A DNA stretch of 64,000 nucleotides, taken from NCBI RefSeq assembly GCF_009557455.1, contig NZ_CP045651.1:496001-560000 (forward strand), read 5' to 3'. The first letter of the stretch is position 1; each line of letters starts with the position of its first letter. The translations under genes were made by a program, and so were the position numbers. This document shows, piece by piece, positions 1-9,476 of the stretch. The DNA comes from Alistipes sp. dk3624 (GTDB lineage: Bacteria > Bacteroidota > Bacteroidia > Bacteroidales > Rikenellaceae). The notes beneath the pieces were generated by a model. The model saw nothing but the letters and a program-made list of their open reading frames with translations. It was not told the origin of the DNA and ran no database searches.

Positions 1-1335
1 AACACGCCCGAACTGAAAATCCCGGAAATATGGAGCGCAGTGCTCGGCAACGGAATGACGGTCAAAGGGATCGAATATTGCGAACTGCCGCTCGTGAATT
101 TCACGATCGAACTGAACGACGGTATGCTGCTCGACGATCCGGACAAGGTGGGAGTCGCCTACCTGACCGCACAGATGCTCAACGAAGGCACCGCTTCGCG
201 GACGCCCGAAGAACTCGAAGACGCGATCGGGCAACTCGGCGCCCAGATCCGGGTCGCCGCCGCGCGCGAATCGATGACCGTCTCCGGAAATTGCCTGAAG
301 CGGAACTTTTCGCAGGTCATGGCGCTGGTCGGAGAAATGCTGCTGTCGCCGCGCTGGGACGAGAAATCGTTCGCCGTGGTCAAAGAGCGGGCGCTCGACA
401 ACATCCGCCAGCGCAGTACCGAACCCAAAGCGATCGCATCGGACGTATTCAACAAAGTCATTTTCGGAGCGAACAACATTCTTTCGAACAACGTGACCGG
501 AACCGAGGCGTCCGTACAGACGATCACGCTGGACGACCTGAAAGCGTTCTATGCGGCCCACTTCACGCCAAAAGCGGCCCGAATGAGCTTCGTCGGAGGA
601 CTGACCCGCCCGGAAGTCGAACGGGCGCTGGCTCCGCTGACCGAAAAATGGGAAGCGACAGCGGTCAGCATACCGCTGATCGACGGTAATGCGGCGCGAC
701 CGGCCGCCAAGGTCTTTTTTGCGGACTACCCCGGCGCCCGCCAGTCCTACGTTATCGTCGGATCGAAAGCCATGCCCATCGCCGATCCGGACGCCTACCC
801 GGCCGTGATCGTCAACGACAAACTCGGCGAATCGGCGGGCAGTCTGCTGTTCGAAATCCTGCGCCTGCAGCACGGATATACTTACGGGGCCTATTCAGGG
901 TTTTCACAAGGCAACCTGATCAACACGTTCCAGGCGTGGTCGAGCGTACAGGCGACCGTCACGCAGGAATCGCTGACCTTGCTGCGCGACATTCTGAAAA
1001 ACTACGGGACGGATTACTCGCAGCAGTGGCTCGACCATTCGAAAGAAGCCATGCTGCGCACGATGAACGGCGCCCTCGAAACGCCTAACGCACAGCTAAA
1101 CATGCTGCGCACGATCGTGCTGTTCGGCCTGCCGGACGATTACGTCAAACAGCGCGAAAACACGCTGAAAACGTTTACGCTCGACCAGGCGAAAACCGTG
1201 ATCGGAAAGTACCTGAACTTCGACGACATGACCGTCGTCGTCGTGGGCGACGCCAAAACGCAGTTGGAAGGGGTGAAATCCCTCGGACTGGGCGATCCGG
1301 TGCTGGTCGATTTCAGCGGACGGCCGATCCGGTAA
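1..1335 (+). CDS. M16 family (insulinase-like) peptidase, C-terminal part, cut by window start
   Basis: The reading frame is open from base 1, so the true start lies upstream; about 444 residues are visible. The N-terminal visible part (LGNGMTVKGIEYCELPLVNF, then a stretch ending in LNEGTASRTPEEL) follows the fold of an M16 domain, but where an active domain carries the zinc motif HxxEH this copy reads LNEGTASRTPEELED with no histidine. It is therefore the inactive partner type of M16 domain. A second M16-like repeat follows (ADYPGARQSYVIVG, then FEILRLQHGYTYGAYSGF), including the conserved R/Y-rich substrate-binding stretch. In the family an active and an inactive half or subunit form a clamshell that degrades peptides, often in the periplasm. 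The catalytic half is probably upstream, either in the same protein or a paired gene. A strong hairpin terminator follows the stop. Confidence 0.85.
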   Translation, partial: NTPELKIPEIWSAVLGNGMTVKGIEYCELPLVNFTIELNDGMLLDDPDKVGVAYLTAQMLNEGTASRTPEELEDAIGQLGAQIRVAAARESMTVSGNCLKRNFSQVMALVGEMLLSPRWDEKSFAVVKERALDNIRQRSTEPKAIASDVFNKVIFGANNILSNNVTGTEASVQTITLDDLKAFYAAHFTPKAARMSFVGGLTRPEVERALAPLTEKWEATAVSIPLIDGNAARPAAKVFFADYPGARQSYVIVGSKAMPIADPDAYPAVIVNDKLGESAGSLLFEILRLQHGYTYGAYSGFSQGNLINTFQAWSSVQATVTQESLTLLRDILKNYGTDYSQQWLDHSKEAMLRTMNGALETPNAQLNMLRTIVLFGLPDDYVKQRENTLKTFTLDQAKTVIGKYLNFDDMTVVVVGDAKTQLEGVKSLGLGDPVLVDFSGRPIR

Positions 1336-1349
1336 ACGCTCCCTTTACC

Positions 1350-1394
1350 AAACGACGAAGCCGTTCCCATTGCGGAAACGGCTTCGTCGTTTTC
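1350..1394. terminator. bidirectional rho-independent terminator
   Basis: A perfect 16-bp stem pairs 1350-1365 (AAACGACGAAGCCGTT) with 1377-1392 around an 11-base loop. It has A residues on one side and T residues on the other, so it can end transcription of the M16 gene (+) and of the convergent SDR gene (-). Confidence 0.8.
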
Positions 1395-1405
1395 GTAACC
1401 CCGGA

Positions 1406-2053
1406 TCAATACCCGATCGTAAAACGTTCGCGGTGGTGCATCTCTTTCTCCAGTTCATCGATCATCGCCACGGCATAGTCCTCTACCGATATCCGGCTCT
1501 CTCCGGAAACGCTACGGATCAGGTCGTCCTTGCCCAGCCTGAATTTTCGGGTGCGTTCGCCCGGAACGAGGTTGGCGGCCGGACTGAAAAAGACCCAATC
1601 CAGCTCCTTTTCCGGGATCAGGTACGAATAGTAGACCTCGGCCAGTCCCTTGACGCCCGGAGCGAACGCTTCCGGAACACCCCGGTCCATCACGCGCACC
1701 CCCGGCGCAACGTACAGGCTTCCGGCCCCGCCGACGATCAGCAACCGACGGACGCCGGCTTCCTTCACGCTCCGGATAATAAGCGGGTAAACCCGCAACG
1801 TTTCCCGATAGATATCCGGGTTCCGCCAACCCGGATTGTACGCGCTGATCACGGCATCGCTGCCGGAAACCGCTCCTGCAAGGAATTGCCGGTCGGAAAC
1901 GTCGCCGGAGACGACTTCGAGTTCGGGTCGGCGGACGGTCATTTTCTCGGGATGGCGCACGATCGCCGTCACCCGGAATCCCCTTTCCAGCGCTTCGCTC
2001 AAAATGGCCGAACCGACGAATCCGCTCGCACCGATAATCACAACTTTTTTCAT
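1406..2053 (-). CDS. NAD(P)-binding SDR, NmrA/YwnB-like (atypical short-chain dehydrogenase)
   Basis: The 215-residue protein begins MKKVVIIGASGFVGSAI, a Rossmann fold with the GxxGxxG dinucleotide signature at residues 8-14. SDAVISAYNPG and VRRLLIVGGAGSLYV follow, typical of the small NmrA-like SDRs that lack a full YxxxK active site. Such proteins are NAD(P)H-binding reductases or redox sensors of mostly unknown substrate. I chose the ATG at 2053 because the Rossmann strand starts directly after it; the longer open frame upstream to 2158 has no such homology. The gene stands alone and converges on the M16 gene with a shared terminator. The enzyme class is secure and the substrate is unknown. 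Confidence 0.85.
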   Translation of the reverse strand: MKKVVIIGASGFVGSAILSEALERGFRVTAIVRHPEKMTVRRPELEVVSGDVSDRQFLAGAVSGSDAVISAYNPGWRNPDIYRETLRVYPLIIRSVKEAGVRRLLIVGGAGSLYVAPGVRVMDRGVPEAFAPGVKGLAEVYYSYLIPEKELDWVFFSPAANLVPGERTRKFRLGKDDLIRSVSGESRISVEDYAVAMIDELEKEMHHRERFTIGY

Positions 2054-2209
2054 AATCATTCCGTTTTTTCGAAGTATAACGAGATAAACCGCTTCGAACG
2101 CGACTTTCCCGGCCGCAGGCGGTTCCCCTTTCGCTACGGAATACCAAATGTTTGCCAAAATGAAAAAAACAGGGAAAATTCCGGAATTTCGTCCGGCCCG
2201 GAACGAGAA

Positions 2210-3886
2210 TTACCGGCCGACCGATCCGAAAAACAACCGCCGGATCGCATAGGCCAACGTCACCTGGTGATAGTCGTATTGCGAGGCCAGTCGTTTCCGG
2301 TAAGGGGCGATGTGCCGGCTCAGGTATCCCGGAAGCACGGAAAACGGAGCCAGCAACCGCTCGATCGGAATATCGCCGTACAGGTCGTGCAATCCCTCGT
2401 TGATCCGGAATTTGCGCGTATAACCGGTCGCACGCAGCAACCGCGACAGGACGGACGGCGGGACGGCTTCGATGATCCGGCGGCTCAACGGTTTGGACGC
2501 ACGCGGCGGACAAAGTTCGTTTTCGAACGGGATACCCTTCAGCTTCGCATCCAACCAACCGTGTTTCTCGCCGTAAAAAAAGAAGCTCCGGTTCAGTTTG
2601 GCCGGCACGTCCATATCCTGCCAAAAAGCGGTCAGGTCGTTATCCCACCACGGAGTGCGCCATCCGTAACCGAAAAATTCGTATACCCTCAGGCTGTGCA
2701 TGATAAACTTGGCCTGCCGCTCTTGCCAGTCGAAACATTCCGGAAAACCGTTCGACGAAACGCCCGTATCGTTCAGTATCCGCCCGATTTCGCGTTGCAG
2801 CGCACGATCCGGCCGCCGGGAACCCCAATTAGAGAAATGCCTCTGCACGGCTTCCGCCGCCTGTGTCGACGTCTGGATAGCGCAAACCTGCGGGGTCAGG
2901 TGGCTGCCCGCCAGAAAATCGAGCGTATGTCCCGGAACGAACAGATCGCCGCGCTGTAGAATGCCGCGCCGGCCGAGTTCGTAAACAGCCGCGAAATCCT
3001 GCGTATGAGGCATACTCGACGCGCAACAGGACGCGAAACGGAAATACCGATCGAGCAATCCCTGCTCCCGGATCGCATCGAACAGTCCGCGCGTATACTC
3101 TACGAAATGCCATTCGTACCCGAACGCTTCGGCCACTTCGCGACTCAGGCGAGACTGCGGGTTTTCCGGAACGCCGTACGAATAGCAAACGACGTTACGG
3201 ATACCGGCCTTATACAAATAATTGACAATCAAACGGGAGTCATGTCCCCCGCTCAACGGGACGATCCAGTTTCGCACGTCGGGGGCGCTCTCGGTCATCC
3301 GCCGGATCGCCTGCGCGAAAAGCGTATCCGCTGTCCGTACCCCTTCCGCCGGGTCGGGCGTCACGTTCATTTTCGGATCGTAAAGGAAATAGCGTTCGGA
3401 TTCCGTCTCCGCATCCCGCAGGCGGACTATCTCGGCAGCCTGCACGGCAAAAATGTCCCGGAACACCGTCCGCTGTCCAATGACGAAACCCGACAGAAGA
3501 AACTGCTCCATTGCCCCGGAATCGATTTCCGGTTGCATTCCGGTATCTTCCATCGCCCGCAGCAGGTCGTCCGTCACCAGCCATGCGTCCCGGAACCGGG
3601 TCCGGCACAACGGAAAAGAACGAAGTCGGTCGGTCGCCGCACACAATGCGCCGTCCCGCTGTAAGACGATGGCAAAACAGCCGTTCAACTCCCGAACGAA
3701 CTCCCCGAAGGCGCCGGCATCCGCAGCCGCGGAAGCGACCAGTCTACAGAAAGCGGCCCCTTCGTAAACGGCATCCCGGTAACGGACATTTCCCTTCACG
3801 CAAACCATACCGGCGTCATGCTGCTCGGTAAACCAGTCCAGGCCGTAAAGCAAGATACGATTTTTCGTAGCGGAGACGGTTCGCAT
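2210..3886 (-). CDS. asparagine synthase-like protein lacking the glutaminase nucleophile
   Basis: The 558-residue protein has the ATP-pyrophosphatase (PP-loop) motif SGGHDSR at residues 212-218, followed by YSYGVPENPQSRLSREVAEAFGYEWHFVEY, as in the C-terminal synthetase domain of AsnB. The first 190 residues keep the outline of a class II glutamine amidotransferase domain (ELNGCFAIVL, then ATDRLRSFPL). The protein starts MRTV rather than MC, so the catalytic N-terminal cysteine is absent and glutamine cannot be hydrolysed in the usual way. It may use ammonia or another amine to amidate a carboxylate, as AsnB-like proteins in cell-surface and peptide-modification loci do. It lies 6 bp behind the DPP III gene, so the two are probably co-transcribed. 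The substrate is unknown. Confidence 0.8.
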   Translation of the reverse strand: MRTVSATKNRILLYGLDWFTEQHDAGMVCVKGNVRYRDAVYEGAAFCRLVASAAADAGAFGEFVRELNGCFAIVLQRDGALCAATDRLRSFPLCRTRFRDAWLVTDDLLRAMEDTGMQPEIDSGAMEQFLLSGFVIGQRTVFRDIFAVQAAEIVRLRDAETESERYFLYDPKMNVTPDPAEGVRTADTLFAQAIRRMTESAPDVRNWIVPLSGGHDSRLIVNYLYKAGIRNVVCYSYGVPENPQSRLSREVAEAFGYEWHFVEYTRGLFDAIREQGLLDRYFRFASCCASSMPHTQDFAAVYELGRRGILQRGDLFVPGHTLDFLAGSHLTPQVCAIQTSTQAAEAVQRHFSNWGSRRPDRALQREIGRILNDTGVSSNGFPECFDWQERQAKFIMHSLRVYEFFGYGWRTPWWDNDLTAFWQDMDVPAKLNRSFFFYGEKHGWLDAKLKGIPFENELCPPRASKPLSRRIIEAVPPSVLSRLLRATGYTRKFRINEGLHDLYGDIPIERLLAPFSVLPGYLSRHIAPYRKRLASQYDYHQVTLAYAIRRLFFGSVGR

Positions 3887-3892
3887 TTCCGG

Positions 3893-5926
3893 TCAGTTTA
3901 CCGAAGGCAGGAACGAATATTCGCGCGAATACTCCATCATCTGACCGGCATAGTCGTCGGTATATTCGACATTGACGTCGACGATCTCCCCGTTTTCCAT
4001 GACCGGTTGGTAAACCGGATTGACAAAGCCGCTGTAAGGCGCCAGACCGAGCTTTTGATAACGGTCGAGCACTTCTTTATGCAACTCGGGATCGATCTGC
4101 ACAGCGTAGGTTTCGACCAACTCCCGGCCGCTCTCGAAATCGCCGGTGCTCTTGATCCGCTGGATCTCCTTCAGCAGTTCGCCGAAAAGCCCCCTCAATT
4201 TCTGATAATCGTTCACCACGATATAGGTTTTCCCGTCTTTCACCGCTTTTTCGACGACCCGCTCGTCTTTGCCTTTCTCATAGCACCACTCGGCGATCAG
4301 CTTCCGATTGCGCATGTGCGCCTCCTCGACCGTCTTGCCCGGCTCGATCCGCGCGAACTGGGTCATCATTCCGTTCATCATGTAAACGGCATACTCCGTC
4401 TTGGCCACGTCGAACGACGGAACGAGTCCCAGTTCGACCATTTTCGGATCGCCCAGATAGTACAGCGCGAACAGGTCGGCGCGCGCCTCTTCCAGCGTCG
4501 AAGAGTAATTTTTCAGTTCGTCGCCCTTCACGCCCGGCGCCAGTTGTCCCGAACCGTGTCCGAGGCACTCGTGCAGATCGGTATGCAAGTCGTCGGCCAG
4601 CGAGCCGTACTTTTTATGTAGTTCGATCGTCTCCGAATCGAATATGAACTCTTCGTCGAAACCGTTACCCTTGGCAGCCTCCGCATAAGCGGACGTGATA
4701 TTGCCGACGGTCACCGATTTGGAACCGTGATCGCGGCGGATCCAGTCTGCATTCGGCAGGTTGACGCCGATCGGCGTGGCCGGATAACAGTCGCCGCCAA
4801 GTATGGCGGCGGTAATTACCTTTGCCGAAACGCCTTTCACCTCTTTTTTCCGGAACTGTTCGTCGACCGGGGAATGATCCTCGAACCACTGGGCGGCTTC
4901 GCAGATGATCTTCGTCCGTTCGGTCGCATCCTCGTCCCGGAAGTTCACCATGCTCTCCCACGAACCGCGATACCCCAGCGGATCGCCGTAACTCTCGATA
5001 AAACCGTTCACGAAATCGACTTTAGAGGCCGTATCCCCGACCCACAAGATGCTGTACTTATCGAATTGCTTCAGATCGCCGCTCTTATAAAAAGCGATCA
5101 GCGCATCGATCGTTTCCTTCTGACGGCCCACAGCCACCTCCGAAGCCTTCTGCAACCAGTAAACGATCTTTTCGATCGCCGGAGAATACATGCCTCCCAC
5201 TTTCCAAACCTGCTCCACTAACCGTCCGTCGCCGCCTTTGACCAACTTGCTGTTCAATCCGTAGGAAACCGGCGTCCGGTCGTTCGGGTCCATCCGGGCG
5301 GCATAAAACTCCTCGACCTCTTGCTGGGAGACCCCTTCGTAATAATTGTTGGCCGACGCCCGGATAATATCTTCTCCGGCAGCGAGATTCACCCGTTTGG
5401 GCATCACCTCCGGGTCGAAAACGACCGGTTTGATCTCGGCTATCACCCGTTCCACGGAACCGAAATCCATCGGAAAATCCGTTTTCGGCGTACCGGCTAC
5501 CAACTCGTCGAAATAGGCCTCGGTAAATTCCGGCCGAAACTTGTCGGTCGAATAATGATGGTGGATGCCGTTGGCGAACCACACTTTCTTAAGGTATTTC
5601 TCGAACTGCTTGAAACGCGGATCTTTCCGATCGCCGGCATATCCCTGATAGATGGCTTCCAGCGTACGGCGGATCCGCAGGTTGTAACGCCCGTTCTGGT
5701 CGAACAAAATGTCGCGCCCGCTCAGAGCGGCCTGACTCAGGTAATAGATCAGCAACTTCTCGTTCAGGGCAAGCGTATCGAACCCCGGAACCCGGTATTT
5801 CAGCACCCGGATGTCGTCGAAGCGGTCCGCCACCCAATTGAATTTTTCTTCGGTTATCTTTTTCCGGCATCCCCCGACGCCCGCAGCAAGTATCGTCATA
5901 AGTAAAACAGTAAAGATTCTTTTCAT
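3893..5926 (-). CDS. dipeptidyl peptidase III-type zinc metallopeptidase (M49), lipoprotein
   Basis: The 677-residue protein has a lipoprotein signal (MKRIFTVLLMTILAAGVGGC), so it should be processed at Cys20 and anchored in the envelope. The zinc motif HECLGH is at residues 452-457 and the second zinc/catalytic motif EEARAD at 479-484; together they define peptidase family M49 (HExxGH plus EExRAE/D). Family members release dipeptides from the N terminus of oligopeptides. Length matches bacterial DPP III. The gene has its own TAnnTTTG promoter, divergent from panC, and is followed after 6 bp by the asparagine-synthase-like gene. A role in nutritional peptide breakdown in the periplasm is inferred; the family assignment is firm. 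Confidence 0.92.
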   Translation of the reverse strand: MKRIFTVLLMTILAAGVGGCRKKITEEKFNWVADRFDDIRVLKYRVPGFDTLALNEKLLIYYLSQAALSGRDILFDQNGRYNLRIRRTLEAIYQGYAGDRKDPRFKQFEKYLKKVWFANGIHHHYSTDKFRPEFTEAYFDELVAGTPKTDFPMDFGSVERVIAEIKPVVFDPEVMPKRVNLAAGEDIIRASANNYYEGVSQQEVEEFYAARMDPNDRTPVSYGLNSKLVKGGDGRLVEQVWKVGGMYSPAIEKIVYWLQKASEVAVGRQKETIDALIAFYKSGDLKQFDKYSILWVGDTASKVDFVNGFIESYGDPLGYRGSWESMVNFRDEDATERTKIICEAAQWFEDHSPVDEQFRKKEVKGVSAKVITAAILGGDCYPATPIGVNLPNADWIRRDHGSKSVTVGNITSAYAEAAKGNGFDEEFIFDSETIELHKKYGSLADDLHTDLHECLGHGSGQLAPGVKGDELKNYSSTLEEARADLFALYYLGDPKMVELGLVPSFDVAKTEYAVYMMNGMMTQFARIEPGKTVEEAHMRNRKLIAEWCYEKGKDERVVEKAVKDGKTYIVVNDYQKLRGLFGELLKEIQRIKSTGDFESGRELVETYAVQIDPELHKEVLDRYQKLGLAPYSGFVNPVYQPVMENGEIVDVNVEYTDDYAGQMMEYSREYSFLPSVN

Positions 5927-5948
5927 AAAAGAAAACTTAGGTTCTTCG

Positions 5949-5956
5949 CAAAGTTA
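5949..5956 (-). promoter_or_regulatory. -7 promoter element for the DPP III operon
   Basis: TAACTTTG on the minus strand matches the Bacteroidota consensus TAnnTTTG and lies 23 bp upstream of the DPP III start. No clear -33 element is visible. Confidence 0.5.
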
Positions 5957-5999
5957 CAACCTTTTTCCCGAAAAAATTAGATTATTATAAGCAATTTTC

Positions 6000-6007
6000 T
6001 ACCTTTG
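6000..6007 (+). promoter_or_regulatory. -7 promoter element for panC
   Basis: TACCTTTG fits TAnnTTTG and lies 47 bp upstream of panC. It faces away from the DPP III promoter in the same 127-bp intergenic region. Confidence 0.5.
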
Positions 6008-6053
6008 TGCCGTTAAAATAAAGGCGGTAATATCGCCTGAAAAAACGATTTCG

Positions 6054-6887
6054 ATGAAAGTTTTCACAAGGAACGCAGCGCTTTCCGACGAACTGAAACG
6101 GCACCCGGGCACGTGCGGTTTCGTCCCGACGATGGGAGCGTTGCACAACGGGCACTTGTCGCTGGTCGAACAGTGCCGGCGGGAATGCGACACGGTCGTC
6201 GTCAGCATTTTCGTCAATCCGACCCAGTTCAACGACCCGAACGATTTGAAAAACTACCCGCGAACCGTGGAAGCCGACCTGGCACTGCTCGAAAAAGCGG
6301 GCGCCGACTTCGCGCTGACCCCTTCGGTAGAAGACATTTATCCGGAAAAAGACACGCGAGTATTCGATTTCGGGCTGCTGGACAAGGTGATGGAAGGCGC
6401 GCACCGACCGGGGCATTTCAACGGCGTAGCCCAAGTGGTGAGCCGCCTGTTCGACATCGTCCGCTGCGACAAGGCCTATTTCGGTGAAAAGGATTTCCAG
6501 CAGATCGCCGTGATTCGGGAATTGGTACGTCAGTGCGACTACCCGCTGCAAATCGTCGCATGTCCGATTGTCCGCGACACCGACGGACTGGCGCTCAGTT
6601 CGCGCAACGCGCTGCTGACACCCGCACACCGGGCCGCCGCGCCGCTGATCTACAAAGCTCTGAAGGAAGGGGTCGAAAGCGCGCGCAGCATGTCGGTGGA
6701 CGAAATGAAACGCCGGGTCGTCGAACGGATCGACGCCGACCCGCTGCTGCAAGTCGAATATTTCGAAGTGGTCAACGCCGATACGCTGGAAGGGATCGAC
6801 CGGTGGAGCAACACGTTCCCGATGCGCGGCTGCATCGCCGTCCAGGCCGGCAACGTGCGGCTGATCGACAATATCGCGATCTTGTAA
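6054..6887 (+). CDS. panC: pantothenate synthetase
   Basis: The enzyme joins D-pantoate and beta-alanine with ATP to give pantothenate, the last step of vitamin B5 synthesis. The 277-residue protein has normal family length. It shows the nucleotidyl-transferase signature [10 protein letters not shown] at residues 25-34, then [10 protein letters not shown], then [10 protein letters not shown] and LALSSRN, all diagnostic of PanC. The gene is followed 176 bp later by panD, which makes its beta-alanine substrate. Because panD has its own good promoter, the two may be transcribed separately as well as together. Confidence 0.97.
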   Translation: MKVFTRNAALSDELKRHPGTCGFVPTMGALHNGHLSLVEQCRRECDTVVVSIFVNPTQFNDPNDLKNYPRTVEADLALLEKAGADFALTPSVEDIYPEKDTRVFDFGLLDKVMEGAHRPGHFNGVAQVVSRLFDIVRCDKAYFGEKDFQQIAVIRELVRQCDYPLQIVACPIVRDTDGLALSSRNALLTPAHRAAAPLIYKALKEGVESARSMSVDEMKRRVVERIDADPLLQVEYFEVVNADTLEGIDRWSNTFPMRGCIAVQAGNVRLIDNIAIL

Positions 6888-6963
6888 CAGGATGGTATAT
6901 AAACGCTTATAATAACACGCAAACGACTGCGGCCTAAGAAAATCGCACGAGGCCGATAAAAGA

Positions 6964-6993
6964 TTGGGGATTTAAATATATTTGTTAAATTTG
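6964..6993 (+). promoter_or_regulatory. full -33/-7 promoter for panD
   Basis: TTG at 6964-6966, a 19-bp spacer and TAAATTTG at 6986-6993 give a near-ideal Bacteroidota promoter 70 bp upstream of panD. A second overlapping -7-like element, TATATTTG, lies at 6977-6984. Confidence 0.6.
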
Positions 6994-7063
6994 CCGATCG
7001 GTAACATGTTTTTATCAGGAGAACTGCGGCCTACGCCGCACTAACTAATTGGGGAACAAAGCA

Positions 7064-7417
7064 ATGCAGATAGAGGTATTCAAGTCCAAGATACACCGGG
7101 TGACCATAACCGAGGCCAACCTCAGTTATGTGGGGAGTATCACCATCGACGAGGATTTGCTGGATGCTGCCAATATGATCGCCGGGGAGAAAGTTCAGAT
7201 CGTGAACGTCAACAACGGGGAACGTCTCGAAACTTATATCATCAAAGGGGAGCGCGGCAGCGGAGCCGTGTGCCTGAACGGGCCGGCGGCGCGCCGTTGC
7301 GTAGTCGGCGACGTAGTGATCATCATCTCGTACGCGCTGATGGACTTCGAAGAAGCCAAAACGTTCAAGCCGTGGGTCGTTTTTCCCGACACGGAGACCA
7401 ACAGGCTGATCAAATAG
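7064..7417 (+). CDS. panD: aspartate 1-decarboxylase
   Basis: PanD decarboxylates L-aspartate to beta-alanine for pantothenate synthesis. The 117-residue protein starts [25 protein letters not shown]. The Gly24-Ser25 bond is the self-cleavage site that generates the catalytic pyruvoyl group, so it should be made as an inactive pro-enzyme. [14 protein letters not shown] and [10 protein letters not shown] are further family signatures. The ATG at 7064 is preferred over an in-frame TTG at 7049 because it places the cleavage site at the canonical position. It lies downstream of panC, completing the branch from aspartate and pantoate to pantothenate. Confidence 0.96.
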   Translation: MQIEVFKSKIHRVTITEANLSYVGSITIDEDLLDAANMIAGEKVQIVNVNNGERLETYIIKGERGSGAVCLNGPAARRCVVGDVVIIISYALMDFEEAKTFKPWVVFPDTETNRLIK

Positions 7418-7528
7418 GTTTCCGGCGAAAACGCCTGTTCGGCACAGACCGATTCCGACATACGCCGTCTGCATGAATTTCGTGTGCAGAAAAGGAGTAT
7501 CGTCGGTTTTTGTTTGCCGTTTTTTCGT

Positions 7529-7536
7529 TAACTTTG
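7529..7536 (+). promoter_or_regulatory. -7 promoter element for the YggS gene
   Basis: TAACTTTG, 27 bp upstream of the start codon, fits TAnnTTTG. The -33 region is T-rich but has no TTG at 19-bp spacing. Confidence 0.45.
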
Positions 7537-7562
7537 GATACTGAAACGTTACAGGAAATATC

Positions 7563-8228
7563 ATGTCGATTGCCGAAAAAATCACCGGGCTCCGCGCGGC
7601 GCTGCCGCAACACGTGGAACTGATCGCCGTATCGAAAACCTATCCGCCGTCAGCCGTTCTGGAAGCCTACCGGGCCGGGCAACGCGCTTTCGGAGAAAAC
7701 CGCCCGCAGGAACTCGTCGAGAAGTACCATGCCCTGCCGAAGGACATCCGATGGCATCAGATCGGCGGCCTGCAATCCAATAAAGTCAAATACATCGCCC
7801 CGTTTGTCGCGATGATCCATTCGGTGGAATCGGCGAAACTGCTGGACGTGATCCAGAAAGAAGCGGTCAAAAACGACCGGACGATCGATGTCCTGCTCGA
7901 AATACGCATCGCACGGGAAGCGTCGAAACACGGATGGAGCGAGAAAGACCTGATCGACTACCTGCAAACGGGCGCCTACCGGAACCTGAACTCCGTTCGT
8001 TTCCGGGGACTTATGGGCGTCGCGACCCATACCGAGGATCAAGAGACGATCCGCGCCGAATTCACCCGTCTGCACGAATTGTTCGTCAGGTTGGGAAACG
8101 AGTATTTCGACCGCGATTTCGATACGCTTTCGATGGGCATGACCTCCGATTATCCGATCGCCGTCTCATGCGGCAGCACGATGGTGCGTATCGGAAGCTA
8201 CATCTTCGGAGCGCGCAACTACCTATAA
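7563..8228 (+). CDS. YggS/PROSC family pyridoxal phosphate homeostasis protein
   Basis: The 221-residue protein fits a single alanine-racemase-like TIM barrel. IAVSKTYP places the PLP-binding lysine at Lys25; FGENRPQEL, WHQIGGLQSNKVKYI and the phosphate-binding SMGMTSDYPIAVSCGSTMVRIGS stretch are family signatures. Members bind PLP without a known catalytic activity and keep free PLP and amino-acid pools in balance. The gene is monocistronic here, converging on the M23 peptidase gene. Confidence 0.93.
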   Translation: MSIAEKITGLRAALPQHVELIAVSKTYPPSAVLEAYRAGQRAFGENRPQELVEKYHALPKDIRWHQIGGLQSNKVKYIAPFVAMIHSVESAKLLDVIQKEAVKNDRTIDVLLEIRIAREASKHGWSEKDLIDYLQTGAYRNLNSVRFRGLMGVATHTEDQETIRAEFTRLHELFVRLGNEYFDRDFDTLSMGMTSDYPIAVSCGSTMVRIGSYIFGARNYL

Positions 8229-8262
8229 GACAAAAATGTCATAAAAACATCCGGATTCAAAG

Positions 8263-9333
8263 CTACTTGATCCGCAGACGCCGGCCGAGCTTCAGCACGG
8301 TTTTCGGAGTGATGTTATTCAGGCGGCATATCTGACTGACCGAAACGCCGTATTTAAGCGCCAGCCGACCGAGAATATCGCCCTGTTTGATCGTATGGTA
8401 AACGGCGTTGCTGGAACTGACGGTCGCCGTTTTAGTCTGTTGCTCCTCCTTTTTCTGGGCGGCGGCGATCCGTTCCAGAATGTCGCCGGAGGCAGTATCC
8501 CCTTCCGCAGAAGCCAGCAACGGAAAGTCGTCGTCGTCCTCTTCCAGAATTTCCGAAGCGCGGGAATGAATGTTGAAGAACTGTTTTTCGAGGGCGAAAG
8601 TCTGGTATTTCAACTGCCCCGTCTGGAAATCGACGATAAATTCGGGATCGAAGGTCTGATCGCAGTAACGCATTTCGAAATGCAGATGCGGTCCCCGGCT
8701 GCGCCCGGTCGAACCGCAGAATCCGATTACCTGCCCGCATTTAACGTAATCGTTCACCTTGACATTGAGCTTCGAAAGATGAGCATGCCAGGTTTCCAGG
8801 CCATTTTCATGCCGGACGATCACCAGATTCCCGAAACCGCCCGTATTGTACTTCGCATAACGAATTTTGCCGTCGAACGCGGCGTAAATCGGTTCGCCGA
8901 TCTTCAGCGGAATATCCACGCCGTTGTGGTTGCGGCGGCCGCGCGGGCCGTATTTCGACAGCACCGAGCCGACTACCGGAGCTTTGAATCCGGACAGATC
9001 CTTTACCAGATTCAGATCCACCACCGACGGTAGATCCTCGTAAGCGATGCTTTTATAAGCGAAAACCTGCGAGGTATCCCAATACTGCATATAGACCGGC
9101 AGCGAATCTCGCACTTTCAGCGCGGGACGGTAGTAACGCCAGGTATTATTGCTGAAAATAATGATCCGGGTTTCGGGATCGTCGGTCGCCAGCGTATCCA
9201 ACGGCTGCTGCGGCAGATCTTCGATGTGCAACGTCGCCGGAACGACCGGACGGCGCCTGCGCGATTGGCCGTGGAGCGTGGCTGCGGTCAAAACAAATAA
9301 CAGGGATACCGTTATCAGATATCTGAAATTCAT
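8263..9333 (-). CDS. secreted M23 family murein endopeptidase with C-terminal LysM domain
   Basis: The 356-residue protein has an N-terminal signal peptide (MNFRYLITVSLLFVLTAATLHGQ). The M23 (LytM) domain spans about 115-225, with zinc ligands His136 and Asp140 (HNGVD) and the catalytic pair HAH (183-185) and HLH (216-218). All key residues are present, so it should be an active peptidoglycan cross-link hydrolase. One LysM peptidoglycan-binding module (about 310-356, VYHTIKQGDILGRLALKYG) ends the protein. Its likely role is wall growth or daughter-cell separation in the periplasm. It has its own promoter element. Confidence 0.93.
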   Translation of the reverse strand: MNFRYLITVSLLFVLTAATLHGQSRRRRPVVPATLHIEDLPQQPLDTLATDDPETRIIIFSNNTWRYYRPALKVRDSLPVYMQYWDTSQVFAYKSIAYEDLPSVVDLNLVKDLSGFKAPVVGSVLSKYGPRGRRNHNGVDIPLKIGEPIYAAFDGKIRYAKYNTGGFGNLVIVRHENGLETWHAHLSKLNVKVNDYVKCGQVIGFCGSTGRSRGPHLHFEMRYCDQTFDPEFIVDFQTGQLKYQTFALEKQFFNIHSRASEILEEDDDDFPLLASAEGDTASGDILERIAAAQKKEEQQTKTATVSSSNAVYHTIKQGDILGRLALKYGVSVSQICRLNNITPKTVLKLGRRLRIK

Positions 9334-9356
9334 GCTCGTTCGGAATTATATCGTTA

Positions 9357-9364
9357 CAAAACTA
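9357..9364 (-). promoter_or_regulatory. -7 promoter element for the M23 peptidase gene
   Basis: Minus-strand TAGTTTTG (consensus TAnnTTTG), 24 bp upstream of the ATG. Confidence 0.45.
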
Positions 9365-9476
9365 ACAATAATTTCCGACAATTCGGCATTTTTCGAAAGG
9401 CTGATACCCTCCGTGCGCGAGAAAGCCGTTCCTCTCCCTCAGCGGACTCCGGAACAAAAGGTCAGCTCCCGGCAGT

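Noticed and set aside
7049-7063. In-frame TTG start upstream of panD
   Set aside because: The ATG at 7064 puts the Gly24-Ser25 cleavage site at the canonical position.
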